A stretch of 64,000 nt of DNA from Streptomyces sp. CB01373 (GCF_002803075.1 NZ_NNBK01000006.1:1-64000); one strand, 5' to 3'; counted from the stretch's first letter, positions 14,948 to 25,026 are shown. Notes: generated from the sequence alone by a model not told the origin. Translations and numbers: made by a program.

Positions 14948-16371
14948 TGCCCGCTCGTGGCGCGCGGGTCGGCAAGCACGCCCAGGACGTCGAGGATGCC
15001 GAGGATTTCGACGTGGAGGAGGCGCTCGCCCTGGTGAACGAAGGCAGCAGCCGGCGTGCTCCTGAGCCCGGCCGGGGCCGGGCGAGCCGCGGCGGCACCC
15101 CCGTCTCCGCCTCCTGCGGGGATCACGCAGGCGCCGAGGCCGGTCACGTGTGCTCCGGGGTGGCCCACGACCAGGCCATCGCCTGGCCGCGTGCCCGCGA
15201 GGCCGCCGCCCGAGCGGCCCGCGCCGGCGCCCGCCGCGCCCCCGCCCCGGTGCCCCTCGACGCCGCCCTGGGGCTGGTCCTGGCCGCGCCCCTGACCGCC
15301 CTGTGCGACCTGCCCTCCTTCGACACCTCCGCCATGGACGGCTGGGCGGTCGCCGGCCCCGGCCCCTGGGACGTACGCGACAAGGGTGTCCTGGCCGGGC
15401 ACGACGAGCCCGAGCCGCTGGCCGACGGCGAGGCGGTACGCGTCGCGACCGGTGCCCGCGTCCCGCAGGACAGCACGGCCGTGCTGCGCAGCGAACACGG
15501 CCACATCGACGCCAAGGGCCGGCTGTACGCCACCGAGGAGTCCGGGCACGGCAAGGACATCCGCCCGCGCGGGCAGGAGTGCCGCAGCGGGGACCAGTTG
15601 CTGCCCGTCGGCACCCTGGTGACCCCGGTGGTGCTCGGTCTGGCCGCGGCCGCCGGATACGACACCCTCACCACGGTCCCGCGTCCCCGCGTCGACGTCC
15701 TCGTGCTCGGCGACGAACTGCTCACCGGGGGCCTGCCGCACGACGGACGGATCCGGGACGCGCTCGGCCCGATGCTGCCGCCATGGCTGCGGGCGCTGGG
15801 CGCCGAGGTCACCGGCGTACGCCGGATCGGCGACGACGCCAAGGCCCTGCACAAGGCGATCACCGGGTCGAAGGCCGACGTGATCGTCACGACCGGGGGA
15901 ACCGCCGCCGGACCGGTCGACCACCTCCACCCCACCCTGCGCCGCATCGACGCCGAACTGCTGGTGGACGGCGTCCAGGTGCGACCCGGCCACCCCATGC
16001 TCCTGGCCCGCACCAAGGAGAACCAGCACCTCGTCGGCCTGCCCGGCAACCCGCTCGCGGCCGTCTCGGGTCTGCTGACACTCGCCGAGCCGCTGCTGCG
16101 CACGCTGGCCGCGCGACCGGCGCCGGAGCCGTACACGCTGCCGCTGACGGACGTGGTGCACGGGCATCCGGACGACACCCGGCTCGTGCCCGTGGTGCTG
16201 CGCGGCGACCACGCCGTTCCGCTGCACTACAACGGCCCCGCCATGCTCCGCGGTGTCGCGGCGGCCGATGCCCTCGCTGTCGTACCACCGGGTGGTGCCC
16301 GGCCGGGCGCGGAGGCCGAACTCCTCGACCTGCCCTGGGCCGCCGCCGGAATCGGGGTGTGTTTCACGTGA
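14947..16371 (+). CDS. moeA: Molybdopterin molybdotransferase MoeA-like protein
   Basis: 474 residues; ATG overlaps the upstream stop by one base. An N-terminal extension of ~75 residues (DVEDAEDFDVEEALALVNEG) is not part of the usual MoeA core. The core follows, with DTSAMDGWAV, GARVPQDSTAVL, GQECRSGDQLLPVGT and the molybdopterin-binding domain VIVTTGGTAAGP (the canonical SVGxxD stretch is altered to TAAGPVDH). MoeA inserts molybdate into adenylated molybdopterin. The altered loop leaves some doubt about catalytic competence. Its last codons form part of a perfect parS site, and its stop overlaps the channel gene's GTG. Confidence 0.82.
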   Translation: MPARGARVGKHAQDVEDAEDFDVEEALALVNEGSSRRAPEPGRGRASRGGTPVSASCGDHAGAEAGHVCSGVAHDQAIAWPRAREAAARAARAGARRAPAPVPLDAALGLVLAAPLTALCDLPSFDTSAMDGWAVAGPGPWDVRDKGVLAGHDEPEPLADGEAVRVATGARVPQDSTAVLRSEHGHIDAKGRLYATEESGHGKDIRPRGQECRSGDQLLPVGTLVTPVVLGLAAAAGYDTLTTVPRPRVDVLVLGDELLTGGLPHDGRIRDALGPMLPPWLRALGAEVTGVRRIGDDAKALHKAITGSKADVIVTTGGTAAGPVDHLHPTLRRIDAELLVDGVQVRPGHPMLLARTKENQHLVGLPGNPLAAVSGLLTLAEPLLRTLAARPAPEPYTLPLTDVVHGHPDDTRLVPVVLRGDHAVPLHYNGPAMLRGVAAADALAVVPPGGARPGAEAELLDLPWAAAGIGVCFT

Positions 16372-16374
16372 AAC
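16361..16374. other. parS: parS centromere-like site (perfect consensus)
   Basis: GTTTCACGTGAAAC is a perfect 14-bp palindrome identical to the Streptomyces parS consensus bound by ParB. It spans the moeA stop (16369-16371) and the GTG start (16368) of the channel gene. parS sites cluster around oriC in Streptomyces, so it also locates the window. Confidence 0.93.
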
Positions 16375-17468
16375 TTCCGGGCCATGACGCGATCGCCCGC
16401 CAGGCGGACGAGCATCTCGTGACCCATCGGGTGAAGCTCCCTCGAAAAGTGGTGGAGCGCCCGATACGTCAGGTCGGCAAACGGCTGTCCCTGGCAGTTC
16501 TGGTGCTGCTCCTGACGGTCGTGATCGTCTATGTCGACCGCGAGGGATACCAGGACAGTGCCAAAGAAGCCCCGATGGATCTCATCGCCGCCGCGTACTA
16601 CGCGACGGTGACCCTCTCCACCACCGGATACGGGGACATCACCCCCGTCAGCGACAGCGCGCGCCTCACCAATATCTTCGTCATCACCCCACTGCGTGTG
16701 ATCTTCCTGATCATCCTGGTCGGCACCACGCTCGAAGTCCTCACCGAGCGAACCCGTGAGGAATGGCGTCAGAATCGCTGGAGGTCCGCTTTGCGCGATC
16801 ACACCGTCGTCGTCGGATTCGGCACGAAGGGGAGGTCGGCGCTCCAGACCGTCTGCGCGGCCGGGCTGAAGAAGCAGCAGGTCGTCGTGGTCGACCCCAG
16901 CGCCAAGGTGGTCGACGCGGCCACGGCTGAGGGCTACGCGGGCGTGGTCGGAGACGCCACCCGCAGCGAAGTGCTCATGCGGGCCGAGGTGCAGCGGGCG
17001 CGGCAGATCATCATCGCCACCCAGCGGGACGACACCGCCGTGCTGGTCACGCTGACCGCCCGGCAGATCAACCGGTCGGCGAAGATCGTCGCGGCGGTAC
17101 GCGAGGAGGAGAACGCGCCGCTGCTCAAGCAGTCCGGCGCCGACGCCGTCGTCACCAGCGCGAGCGCGGCGGGGCGGCTGCTCGGGCTGTCCGTCCTCAG
17201 TCCGGCCGCGAGCATGGTCCTGGAGGATCTCATCCAGCAGGGCAGCGGTCTGGACATCGTCGAACGGCCCGTCATAAAGGCCGAGGTGGGCCAGGACCCA
17301 CGGGACATGGACGACCTGGTGGTGAGCGTGCTGCGCGGGCACCGGGTGCTGGGTTTCGACGACCCGTCCGTAAGGGCACTGGAGCTGACCGACCGTCTGA
17401 TCACCATCGTCCGGGCCACACCGGGAACGAAGGTCACCCCGGACACCCGGCCGCTTCCCCAGGACTGA
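16368..17468 (+). CDS. Two-helix potassium channel with TrkA-N (RCK) domain
   Basis: 366 residues, GTG start within parS, overlapping the moeA stop (GTGA). Helix 1 (about 41-56), a pore loop with the K+ selectivity filter TTGYGD (85-90) and helix 2 (about 99-118) are followed by a cytoplasmic Rossmann TrkA-N domain (VVVGFGTKGRSAL; VVVDPSAKVVDAA) and a TrkA-C-like tail. This matches MthK/Kch-type ligand-gated channels, which form tetramers gated by nucleotide or Ca2+ binding to the RCK ring. Its coupling to moeA is unexplained. The parS overlap means its initiation region is also a predicted ParB nucleation site. Confidence 0.9.
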   Translation: MKLPGHDAIARQADEHLVTHRVKLPRKVVERPIRQVGKRLSLAVLVLLLTVVIVYVDREGYQDSAKEAPMDLIAAAYYATVTLSTTGYGDITPVSDSARLTNIFVITPLRVIFLIILVGTTLEVLTERTREEWRQNRWRSALRDHTVVVGFGTKGRSALQTVCAAGLKKQQVVVVDPSAKVVDAATAEGYAGVVGDATRSEVLMRAEVQRARQIIIATQRDDTAVLVTLTARQINRSAKIVAAVREEENAPLLKQSGADAVVTSASAAGRLLGLSVLSPAASMVLEDLIQQGSGLDIVERPVIKAEVGQDPRDMDDLVVSVLRGHRVLGFDDPSVRALELTDRLITIVRATPGTKVTPDTRPLPQD

Positions 17469-17477
17469 CTGAAGGCG

Positions 17478-17493
17478 GCTTCACCGGTGAAGC
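17478..17493. promoter_or_regulatory. 16-bp perfect palindrome upstream of the quinone oxidoreductase gene
   Basis: GCTTCACCGGTGAAGC has no loop and ends 2 bases before a -10 TAGCGT, so it fills the promoter spacer. It looks like a repressor operator. The regulator is unknown and no regulator gene is adjacent. Confidence 0.5.
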
Positions 17494-17495
17494 AG

Positions 17496-17501
17496 TAGCG
17501 T
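17496..17501 (+). promoter_or_regulatory. -10 TAGCGT of a leaderless quinone oxidoreductase gene
   Basis: TAGCGT is followed by 7 bases and ATG 17509, with no ribosome site. Confidence 0.55.
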
Positions 17502-17508
17502 CGGGCCC

Positions 17509-18489
17509 ATGCATGCGATCACGATTCCCGAACCCGGTGGGCCCGAGGCGTTGGTGTGGGACGAGGTACCGGATCCCGTGCCCGGCGAGGGGGAGGTGCT
17601 CGTCGAGGTGGCGGCGAGTGCCGTCAACCGGGCCGACGTCCTCCAGCGGCAGGGCTCCTACAACCCGCCGCCCGGCGCCTCCCCCTACCCCGGCCTGGAG
17701 TGCTCCGGGCGGATCGCGGCGCTCGGCCCCGGGGTGTCCGGCTGGGCCGTCGGCGACGAGGTGTGCGCGCTGCTCTCGGGTGGCGGTTACGCCGAGAAGG
17801 TCGCCGTTCCGGCCGGACAGCTGCTGCCCGTGCCCGACGGCGTCAGCCTCCTGCACGCCGCGGCGCTGCCGGAGGTCATCTGCACCGTCTGGTCCAACGT
17901 CTTCATGGTCGCCCAGCTGCGCCCAGGCGAGACGCTGCTCGTGCACGGCGGCTCCAGCGGCATCGGCACCATGGCGATCCAGCTCGCCCGCGCCGTGGAC
18001 GCGAAGGTCGCCGTGACCGCGGGCACCGAGGCGAAGCTCGAACGCTGCGCCGAACTCGGCGCCGAGATCCTGATCAACTACCGCGAGCAGGACTTCGTCG
18101 AGGAGATCCGGCGGGCCACGGACGGCGACGGCGCCGACGTGATCCTCGACAACATGGGCGCCAAGTACCTGGACCGCAACGTCCAGGCCCTCGCCGTGAA
18201 CGGCCGGCTCGCGATCATCGGTATGCAGGGCGGAACCAAGGGCGAGCTGAACCTCGGCATCCTGCTCAGCAAGCGCGCCGCGATCAGCGCGACCTCGCTG
18301 CGCGCCCGCCCGCTCGGTGAGAAGGCGGCCATCGTCGCCGCCGTGCGCGAACACGTCTGGCCGCTGTTCACCGACGGGCATGTCCGGCCGGTGATCGACC
18401 AGGAACTCCCGATGAGCGACGCCGCGACCGCCCACCGGATCCTGGAGGAGAGCGGCCACATCGGGAAGGTGCTCCTGGTGGCGCACTGA
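17509..18489 (+). CDS. NAD(P)H:quinone oxidoreductase (zinc-independent MDR family)
   Basis: 326 residues. The fold marks are GLECSGRIAALGPGVSGWAVGDEVCALL, the nucleotide-binding GGSSGIGTMAIQLARA (about 148-163) and a C-terminal segment ending EESGHIGKVLLVAH. The zinc-ligand cysteines of true alcohol dehydrogenases are absent, and the sequence matches the PIG3/QOR subgroup, which reduces quinones or enones with NADPH. Monocistronic, with a leaderless promoter and an operator-like palindrome immediately upstream. The physiological substrate is unknown; detoxification is the family theme. A MITE-like element starts 5 bases after the stop. Confidence 0.88.
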   Translation: MHAITIPEPGGPEALVWDEVPDPVPGEGEVLVEVAASAVNRADVLQRQGSYNPPPGASPYPGLECSGRIAALGPGVSGWAVGDEVCALLSGGGYAEKVAVPAGQLLPVPDGVSLLHAAALPEVICTVWSNVFMVAQLRPGETLLVHGGSSGIGTMAIQLARAVDAKVAVTAGTEAKLERCAELGAEILINYREQDFVEEIRRATDGDGADVILDNMGAKYLDRNVQALAVNGRLAIIGMQGGTKGELNLGILLSKRAAISATSLRARPLGEKAAIVAAVREHVWPLFTDGHVRPVIDQELPMSDAATAHRILEESGHIGKVLLVAH

Positions 18490-18493
18490 GCTG

Positions 18494-18722
18494 CTAGTGC
18501 TGCGACCGTAAAGGTTCACCGGCTCGCGACGCCCGGCACGGCTCCCCCAAGCTCTTCGAGCAGGGGGGACCCCCAGCCGCGTTGTCGCATCACCCGAGTA
18601 CATCCAGTACGCGGGCGATGCTCCGCCTTGCGATGCTCCCCCACTGCCCGAAGGGCGTGGGAGGTGCCCCCAGCACCGGACGCCGCGAGCTTTCCGGCAA
18701 ACCTTTCCGGTCACAGCACTAG
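18494..18722. mobile_element. MITE-like element with imperfect terminal inverted repeats
   Basis: 229 bp between two convergent genes. Both ends begin CTAGTGCTG(C/T)GACCG on their own strand and stay recognisably inverted for about 45-50 bp, the right arm having a short insertion. The interior holds further hairpins (a C-tract/AAGCTCTTCGAGC/G-tract and CTCCC...GCCCGAAGGGCGTGGGAG). No coding sequence fits inside. Such elements look like non-autonomous transposon derivatives. Its right end supplies the TAG stop of the neighbouring leftward gene (18719-18721). It may also act as a bidirectional terminator. Confidence 0.7.
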
Positions 18723-19414
18723 CTGCGGCGCATGCGCAGGGCGATGAACGCCAGGCCGAGGCCGAGGCCGATCAGGACGAGCCCGCTGCCCAGCGGCAGA
18801 TACCGCAGCACGGGCCCGGTATCGGTCTCGTCCTGCGCGACGGGCAGGTCGCCGGGGCCGTCCGTACCGGACGGCAGGGGAGCGGCCTCCTGACCCGACG
18901 GCGAAACGCTCGGCGCCTCCGCGGTCGCGCTGTCGCTCCCGAAGTCCTCACCGCGGTGGTCGTGCTCCCCCGGTCCGTCCGTGTCGTCGTCCTCGTGCTC
19001 CGGCCGCCGATCGTGCGGCCGCCCCGGCCGCAGCCGCCCCTCACCCGGACGGCTCCCGGCCCGCGACGGGTCGGAGGAAGGCGAGGGCGGGGTGGTCGAG
19101 GCGGAGGCGGAGGCCGAGGCAGAAGGGGGTGAGGACGGGGACGCCGGCGCGGGGGACGGCGAGGTCCCGTGGACCGGCGAGGACCGGAAACCGGCGGCCA
19201 TCCCGGGCGCGGCGTCGCCCGAGGCAGAGGTGTCCGAGGCTGTGGCGCCGGAGGGGTCCGTGGCGTGCGCGGGCGCGAGGTCGTACGGCGTGGCGGAGGC
19301 CGAAGGCGCGCGCTCGGGGCCGTAAGCCCGGGCGGAGCCACTGGCGGGGACGGCCGCTGCCAGCGTGATCAGCAGTACCGTCGCGCGCAGCGGAGCGCGC
19401 AGCCCTGGAGTCAC
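18719..19414 (-). CDS. Secreted Ser/Pro-rich protein with C-terminal membrane anchor
   Basis: 231 residues, GTG start at 19414 after GAGGGG. A signal peptide (about 1-30, ending ASGSARA) is followed by a long Ala/Ser/Pro/Thr-rich region, a charged Asp/His/Glu patch (about 135-160) and one C-terminal transmembrane helix (about 206-227, LGSGLVLIGLGLGLAFIALRM) ending in RRS. The layout resembles sortase-anchored wall proteins, but no LPXTG or LAXTG motif precedes the helix, so it is better described as tail-anchored across the envelope. The stop codon belongs to the MITE end, so the original C-terminus may have differed. No function assigned. Confidence 0.6.
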   Translation of the reverse strand: MTPGLRAPLRATVLLITLAAAVPASGSARAYGPERAPSASATPYDLAPAHATDPSGATASDTSASGDAAPGMAAGFRSSPVHGTSPSPAPASPSSPPSASASASASTTPPSPSSDPSRAGSRPGEGRLRPGRPHDRRPEHEDDDTDGPGEHDHRGEDFGSDSATAEAPSVSPSGQEAAPLPSGTDGPGDLPVAQDETDTGPVLRYLPLGSGLVLIGLGLGLAFIALRMRRS

Positions 19415-19565
19415 GTCGGGGACCCCCTCACGGTGCCTGGCCGGTGAATCGGATCGTTCCTGCGACCACGGTCACATCACTGGATCAATGCGGCATTCCA
19501 GGTTCGGCCACGCGGTGGACCGCGTTCCGTGGGGGGCGCCACAGAAGTGGCGGGTGCGGGTGCGA

Positions 19566-19571
19566 GACAAT
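19566..19571 (+). promoter_or_regulatory. -10-like GACAAT before bpa
   Basis: GACAAT lies 6 bases before ATG 19578, consistent with a leaderless transcript. Confidence 0.35.
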
Positions 19572-19577
19572 GGGGTC

Positions 19578-20117
19578 ATGGAGATGCCGAGGAACGAACG
19601 GTCGCCGGAGAATCCGCAGATCCTGGTCGTGGGCCAGGACGGTATGGCGCTCGGCGGCGGCGGGGACGACGACTCCCGTGAGACCCCGGTGACGGAGCAG
19701 GTGGAGCAGCCGGCGAAGGTCATGCGGATCGGCAGCATGATCAAGCAGCTTCTCGAAGAGGTGCGGGTGGCTCCCCTGGACGAGGCCAGCCGGGTCCGGC
19801 TCAAGGAGATCCACGCGAGCTCGGTCAAGGAGCTGGAGGACGGCCTGGCGCCGGAACTCGTCGAGGAGCTGGAGCGGCTCTCCCTTCCGTTCACCGACGA
19901 GGTAACCCCCAGCGACGCCGAACTGCGCATCGCGCAGGCGCAGTTGGTGGGCTGGCTGGAGGGTCTCTTCCACGGGATCCAGACGACCCTGTTCGCCCAG
20001 CAGATGGCTGCCCGCGCCCAGCTGGAGCAGATGCGCCGTGCCCTTCCCCCGGGTATCGGAGCCGAGGGCGGCGACGACCCCCGCACCGGCGGCCGCTCGG
20101 GCGGACCGTACCTGTAA
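19578..20117 (+). CDS. bpa: Bacterial proteasome activator Bpa
   Basis: 179 residues. The central helical core (about 42-155, VMRIGSMIKQLLEEVRVAPLDEASR... to QMAARAQLEQMRRALPPG) matches the Bpa/DUF2587 family, whose dodecameric ring opens the 20S proteasome gate without ATP. The C-terminus GGPYL corresponds to the GQYL-type tail of mycobacterial Bpa that docks into alpha-subunit pockets. The N-terminal ~35 residues are disordered. Start at 19578; a second in-frame ATG is 6 bases on. A hairpin terminator follows. It sits beside two Ser/Thr kinases. Confidence 0.87.
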   Translation: MEMPRNERSPENPQILVVGQDGMALGGGGDDDSRETPVTEQVEQPAKVMRIGSMIKQLLEEVRVAPLDEASRVRLKEIHASSVKELEDGLAPELVEELERLSLPFTDEVTPSDAELRIAQAQLVGWLEGLFHGIQTTLFAQQMAARAQLEQMRRALPPGIGAEGGDDPRTGGRSGGPYL

Positions 20118-20161
20118 GGACACGTACGCACCCGCACCCGTCCTTGTGACACGGACGTGGC

Positions 20162-20193
20162 AAGGCCCCGGCAGCCGGACTGCCGGGGCCTTC
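20162..20193. terminator. Shared terminator between bpa and the leftward kinase gene
   Basis: AAGGCCCCGGCA, GCCGGAC loop, TGCCGGGGCCTT: 12-bp perfect stem usable from both strands, lying between convergent genes. Confidence 0.8.
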
Positions 20194-20231
20194 GACTCGC
20201 GCGACCGCCCGCCGTGCTCGACGGGATCCGG

Positions 20232-21884
20232 TCAGGACGACGGAGGGTTGCCGGTCGAGACGTCGAGCTGGATCACCGGCATGTTCTTCGGGTCGACGTC
20301 CGTGTCGGCCGCGGGGAACTGGTTGAGGACCGTGTCCTGGCCGTACGTGTTCTCGTCGACGTCGACCTTCTTCAGCTTCCAGCCCGCGGCCTGGAGGCAT
20401 TCCTTGACCGACCTGAGGTTCTTGTACCGGAAGTCCGGCAGCCTGATCTTGTCCTCGTCCTGGTAGGACTCCCGAGGCTCCTCGCACTCGTCGGACTTGA
20501 TCGTCTTCGAGGTGTCCGGCCCGCGGTGGCCCTCGACCACCGAGGTGGACGCGCTCGCGCTGCCGCCCCCGCCCTTGGCCTCGTCGCCACCGCCCCCGCT
20601 GCCGCTGCCGCTGCCACTGTCCAGGATCAGCGCGACGACCAGGCCGAGCACCGCCATCGCGGCGACGGAGACCGCCCCGATGACCACGGGCCTGGTGTTC
20701 CGGTCGCCGCCCGGCGGAGGCGTGTGGTGGGTCGGGACGCCGTACGGAGGCGGGGTCGGCGCCTGCTGCTGCGCGTACGGCGAGGAGACGGGCGTCTGGT
20801 AGCCGGGCTGCTGCGGGTAGCCGTAGCCGGGGGCTCCGGGGGTGCCGGTGCTGTAGGGGTTGGGCGTCGGGGCCGGCTGGTACGGCGTCTGCACCTGGCC
20901 GTGAGACACCGGGCCGGTCTGGTCGACGGGCGGGAAGACGGCAGAGCCGACGCCCGCGCCGCTCGCCGTCCGGGCGCCGGGGACGATGCTGGGCGCGGCC
21001 GCCTGGAAGGAGGCCGCCACGCGCAGGCACTCGTCGCGCATGGACTCGGCGCTGGGGAAGCGCTCGTTGGGGTTCTTCCGCAGCGCGCGGGCGACCAGCG
21101 CGTCCACCGCCGGAGGGAGCGAGCGGTTGAGGGAGGAGGGCGCCACCGGCTCTTCCTGGACATGCGCGTACGCGATGGCCAGGGGCGAGTCGGCGTCGAA
21201 CGGCAGCCGCCCGGTGGTCAGTTGGAACAGCATGATGCCGACCGAGTACAGGTCGGACCGCGCGTCCACGCCCCGGCCGAGCGCCTGTTCCGGTGAGAGG
21301 TACTGCGGGGTGCCGACGACCATGCCGGTCTGCGTCATCGAGGTCACGCCGGACTGCATGGCGCGGGCGATGCCGAAGTCCATGACCTTGACCACGCCGC
21401 GCTTGGTCATCATCACGTTGCCCGGCTTGATGTCGCGGTGGACCAGGCCCATCTCGTGGCTGATCTCCAGCGCGGCGAGCACGTCCGCGGTGATCTTCAA
21501 CGCCTTGTCGGCGGGCATCGCGCCGTGCTGCCGGATGTCCTCGTCCAGCACGGAGCTGAGGGGACGGCCCTCGACGTACTCCATGACGATGTAGGGCGTC
21601 GTCATGCCGTCCACATCGTCCTCGCCGGTGTCGAAGACCGAGACGATGTTGGTGTGCGTGAGCTTCGCCACTGCCTGGGCCTCGCGGCGGAACCGCTCGC
21701 GGAAGGCCTGTTCGCGGCCGAGTTCGGTGTGGAGTGTCTTGACCGCGACCTGACGGTCGAGCACGGAGTCGTAGGCCAGGTGCACCGAGGCCATGCCGCC
21801 CTCGCCGAGCAGGTCGCGCAGCTGGTAGCGGCCGCCGGCCAGTGCCCGTCCCGGATACTGGCCGTGTGCGCCGTCCTGGCTCAT
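20232..21884 (-). CDS. Membrane Ser/Thr protein kinase with one PASTA-like domain
   Basis: 550 residues. Kinase domain about 20-285: Gly loop GEGGMASV, Lys49, catalytic HRDIKPGN (Asp151), DFG (169-171) and GTPQYLSPEQ. A Pro/Tyr/Gln-rich juxtamembrane linker (300-395) leads to a transmembrane helix (about 399-421). The Gly/Ser-rich start of the extracellular part is followed by a single PASTA-like domain (about 476-545). PASTA domains bind muropeptides or lipid II, so the kinase may sense cell-wall state. PknB itself has 3-4 PASTA repeats, so this is an accessory kinase. It is divergent from a second kinase of similar kinase-domain sequence, across 340 bases. Confidence 0.9.
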   Translation of the reverse strand: MSQDGAHGQYPGRALAGGRYQLRDLLGEGGMASVHLAYDSVLDRQVAVKTLHTELGREQAFRERFRREAQAVAKLTHTNIVSVFDTGEDDVDGMTTPYIVMEYVEGRPLSSVLDEDIRQHGAMPADKALKITADVLAALEISHEMGLVHRDIKPGNVMMTKRGVVKVMDFGIARAMQSGVTSMTQTGMVVGTPQYLSPEQALGRGVDARSDLYSVGIMLFQLTTGRLPFDADSPLAIAYAHVQEEPVAPSSLNRSLPPAVDALVARALRKNPNERFPSAESMRDECLRVAASFQAAAPSIVPGARTASGAGVGSAVFPPVDQTGPVSHGQVQTPYQPAPTPNPYSTGTPGAPGYGYPQQPGYQTPVSSPYAQQQAPTPPPYGVPTHHTPPPGGDRNTRPVVIGAVSVAAMAVLGLVVALILDSGSGSGSGGGGDEAKGGGGSASASTSVVEGHRGPDTSKTIKSDECEEPRESYQDEDKIRLPDFRYKNLRSVKECLQAAGWKLKKVDVDENTYGQDTVLNQFPAADTDVDPKNMPVIQLDVSTGNPPSS

Positions 21885-22224
21885 GTCTCCCCGTCCCCAT
21901 TAGGCCGTCAGGCGCCCTCGTTGATCCAATGAGTCATTCCCGGCCAAGTCTGCCCCAGGGCACTGGCACGTCAAGCTCAGTGCCCGTTCCGTGACCGTAC
22001 GCGAAAGAAGCGTCGCGGAAGCGTTACAGCGGGCATACCGCTGGTGCACGGAATTTGCACCACGGCACCCGCAAGAGGTTTCATGGCCGGTCAGCCTCGG
22101 GTCAGTTCCGGCGGTGCTCGCCGCGACGATCCTGGACCGGCGGCCCTCGCGGAGCCTGTAGCGTGGCCGACGGAGACCGTGACAACACCGCGCGCACCGC
22201 GGGCAGAAACGACGGCGAGGACTG
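21885..22224. other. Gene-free divergent regulatory region between two kinase genes
   Basis: 340 bases with no open frame I would defend. It should hold the promoters of both kinases. On the plus side a -10-like TAGCGT is seen at 22159-22164. No clear operator palindrome is visible. Confidence 0.5.
22159..22164 (+). promoter_or_regulatory. -10-like TAGCGT for the rightward kinase gene
   Basis: TAGCGT lies 60 bases before ATG 22225, which has its own ribosome site GAGGA. It would give a short leader. Confidence 0.4.
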
Positions 22225-23847
<1,623 letters not shown>

Positions 23848-23872
23848 GTCCCGCCGGGAACCGACCATCCTT

Positions 23873-23916
23873 ACACGCGCGCGTGGAGCCGTACGGGCTC
23901 CACGCGCGCGGTGTTT
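23873..23916 (+). terminator. Terminator after the rightward kinase gene
   Basis: ACACGCGCGCGTGGAGCC, GTAC loop, GGGCTCCACGCGCGCGGTGT then TT; a very long G+C-rich stem. Confidence 0.85.
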
Positions 23917-23969
23917 CTCCGGCTCTCCCGGCGTCCTCCCGCACGTCACTGCGCGCGTCATTCCCCGCG

Positions 23970-25013
23970 TCACTCCGCGAACGCGCCGCACACCGCGCCG
24001 TACTCCCGCGTCCACCACACCGCGAGCGCCGAGGCGGCCGGGAACTGCGGGTCGGCGCGGGTGTCGCCGCGCTCGTAGTGCCAGCGCAGCATCCAGAAGT
24101 CGTTCAGGCGCTCCCACCACACGCGGCGCACGGCCGCCGCCAGCTCCGACGGGGTGACGCCGGCCGCCAGCCGGTACGCGCGTGCGTACGTCCTTACCTT
24201 CGGCAGGTCCAGGGTGCCGGCGGGCCGGACGAAGAAGATCGCGGCGGCGCGCACCGCCTCCTCCGCGCGGGGCTGCACGCCGAGCCGGTCCCAGTCGACG
24301 ATCGCGGCGGGGGCGTCCCCCCGGTAGAGCAGGTTGAAGGGGTGGAAGTCGCCGTGCACCCAGCCGACGGGCCCGCCGGGCGGCGGGCGCCGGTCCGCGT
24401 GCCGTTCCAGGAGCGCGCGGCGCTCCAGGAGCCGGTGCCGGGCCAGTTCGTCGAAGGCGTCCGCGGGCCGGTGGCGGCGGACGTGCGCGAGCAGGTCGTC
24501 GATCAGGGTGAAGGTGTCGGAGGGATCGGCGCTCTGCACGGGATGGGGACTCTCGGCGGGGCGGGTGCGGCACTTGGGCGGCATCACGCGTTCCAGACCG
24601 GCGTGCACGGCTCCCAGCAGCGTTCCGAGGCGGGCGCACTGCTTGGTGGTGAGCTGGCCGCCGTGCCGGTGCCGGCCGTCGATCCAGGGGTGCAGGGCGT
24701 AGGCGTGGCCGCCCACGACGGCGACTGTGCGCCCGTCGCGGCCGGTGAGCGGCGGCGCCACCGGGACGCCGAGGTCGGCCAGGCGCTGGGTCGCCCGGTG
24801 CTGGCGCGCGATGGCGGCGGGATCGGCTGTGTCCGGATCGAAATGGTGCTTGAGGAAATAACGGCCGCGGGTCGTGCACAGCCGGTAGCCGCGGTTGAGC
24901 AGGCCCTGGTCGACCGGCTCGCAGGTGAGCGGCGAACCGGCGGCGTACTGGCGCATCAAGGCGCTCAGAGGGGGCGCGTGGGGCACGGGGGGTGGTACAC
25001 ATGGGCGCGGCAC
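23970..25013 (-). CDS. APH/choline-kinase-fold phosphotransferase
   Basis: 347 residues. Diagnostic segments are GWVHGDFHPFNLLY (Brenner-type catalytic loop HGDxxxxN) and IVDWDRLG (metal-binding Asp), with an N-lobe FLKHHFDP strand. This fold phosphorylates aminoglycosides, choline, homoserine or other small hydroxyl compounds; the substrate cannot be assigned. GTG 25013 is favoured because TAGCAT lies 7 bases upstream on the same strand (leaderless); a later GTG or the ATG near 24956 would give a shorter protein lacking the Pro-rich leader. Single gene, converging on the kinase terminator. Confidence 0.78.
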   Translation of the reverse strand: MPRPCVPPPVPHAPPLSALMRQYAAGSPLTCEPVDQGLLNRGYRLCTTRGRYFLKHHFDPDTADPAAIARQHRATQRLADLGVPVAPPLTGRDGRTVAVVGGHAYALHPWIDGRHRHGGQLTTKQCARLGTLLGAVHAGLERVMPPKCRTRPAESPHPVQSADPSDTFTLIDDLLAHVRRHRPADAFDELARHRLLERRALLERHADRRPPPGGPVGWVHGDFHPFNLLYRGDAPAAIVDWDRLGVQPRAEEAVRAAAIFFVRPAGTLDLPKVRTYARAYRLAAGVTPSELAAAVRRVWWERLNDFWMLRWHYERGDTRADPQFPAASALAVWWTREYGAVCGAFAE

Positions 25014-25020
25014 GCGCCAG

Positions 25021-25026
25021 ATGCTA
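25021..25026 (-). promoter_or_regulatory. -10 TAGCAT of a leaderless phosphotransferase gene
   Basis: On the minus strand TAGCAT is followed by 7 bases and the GTG start at 25013. Confidence 0.5.
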
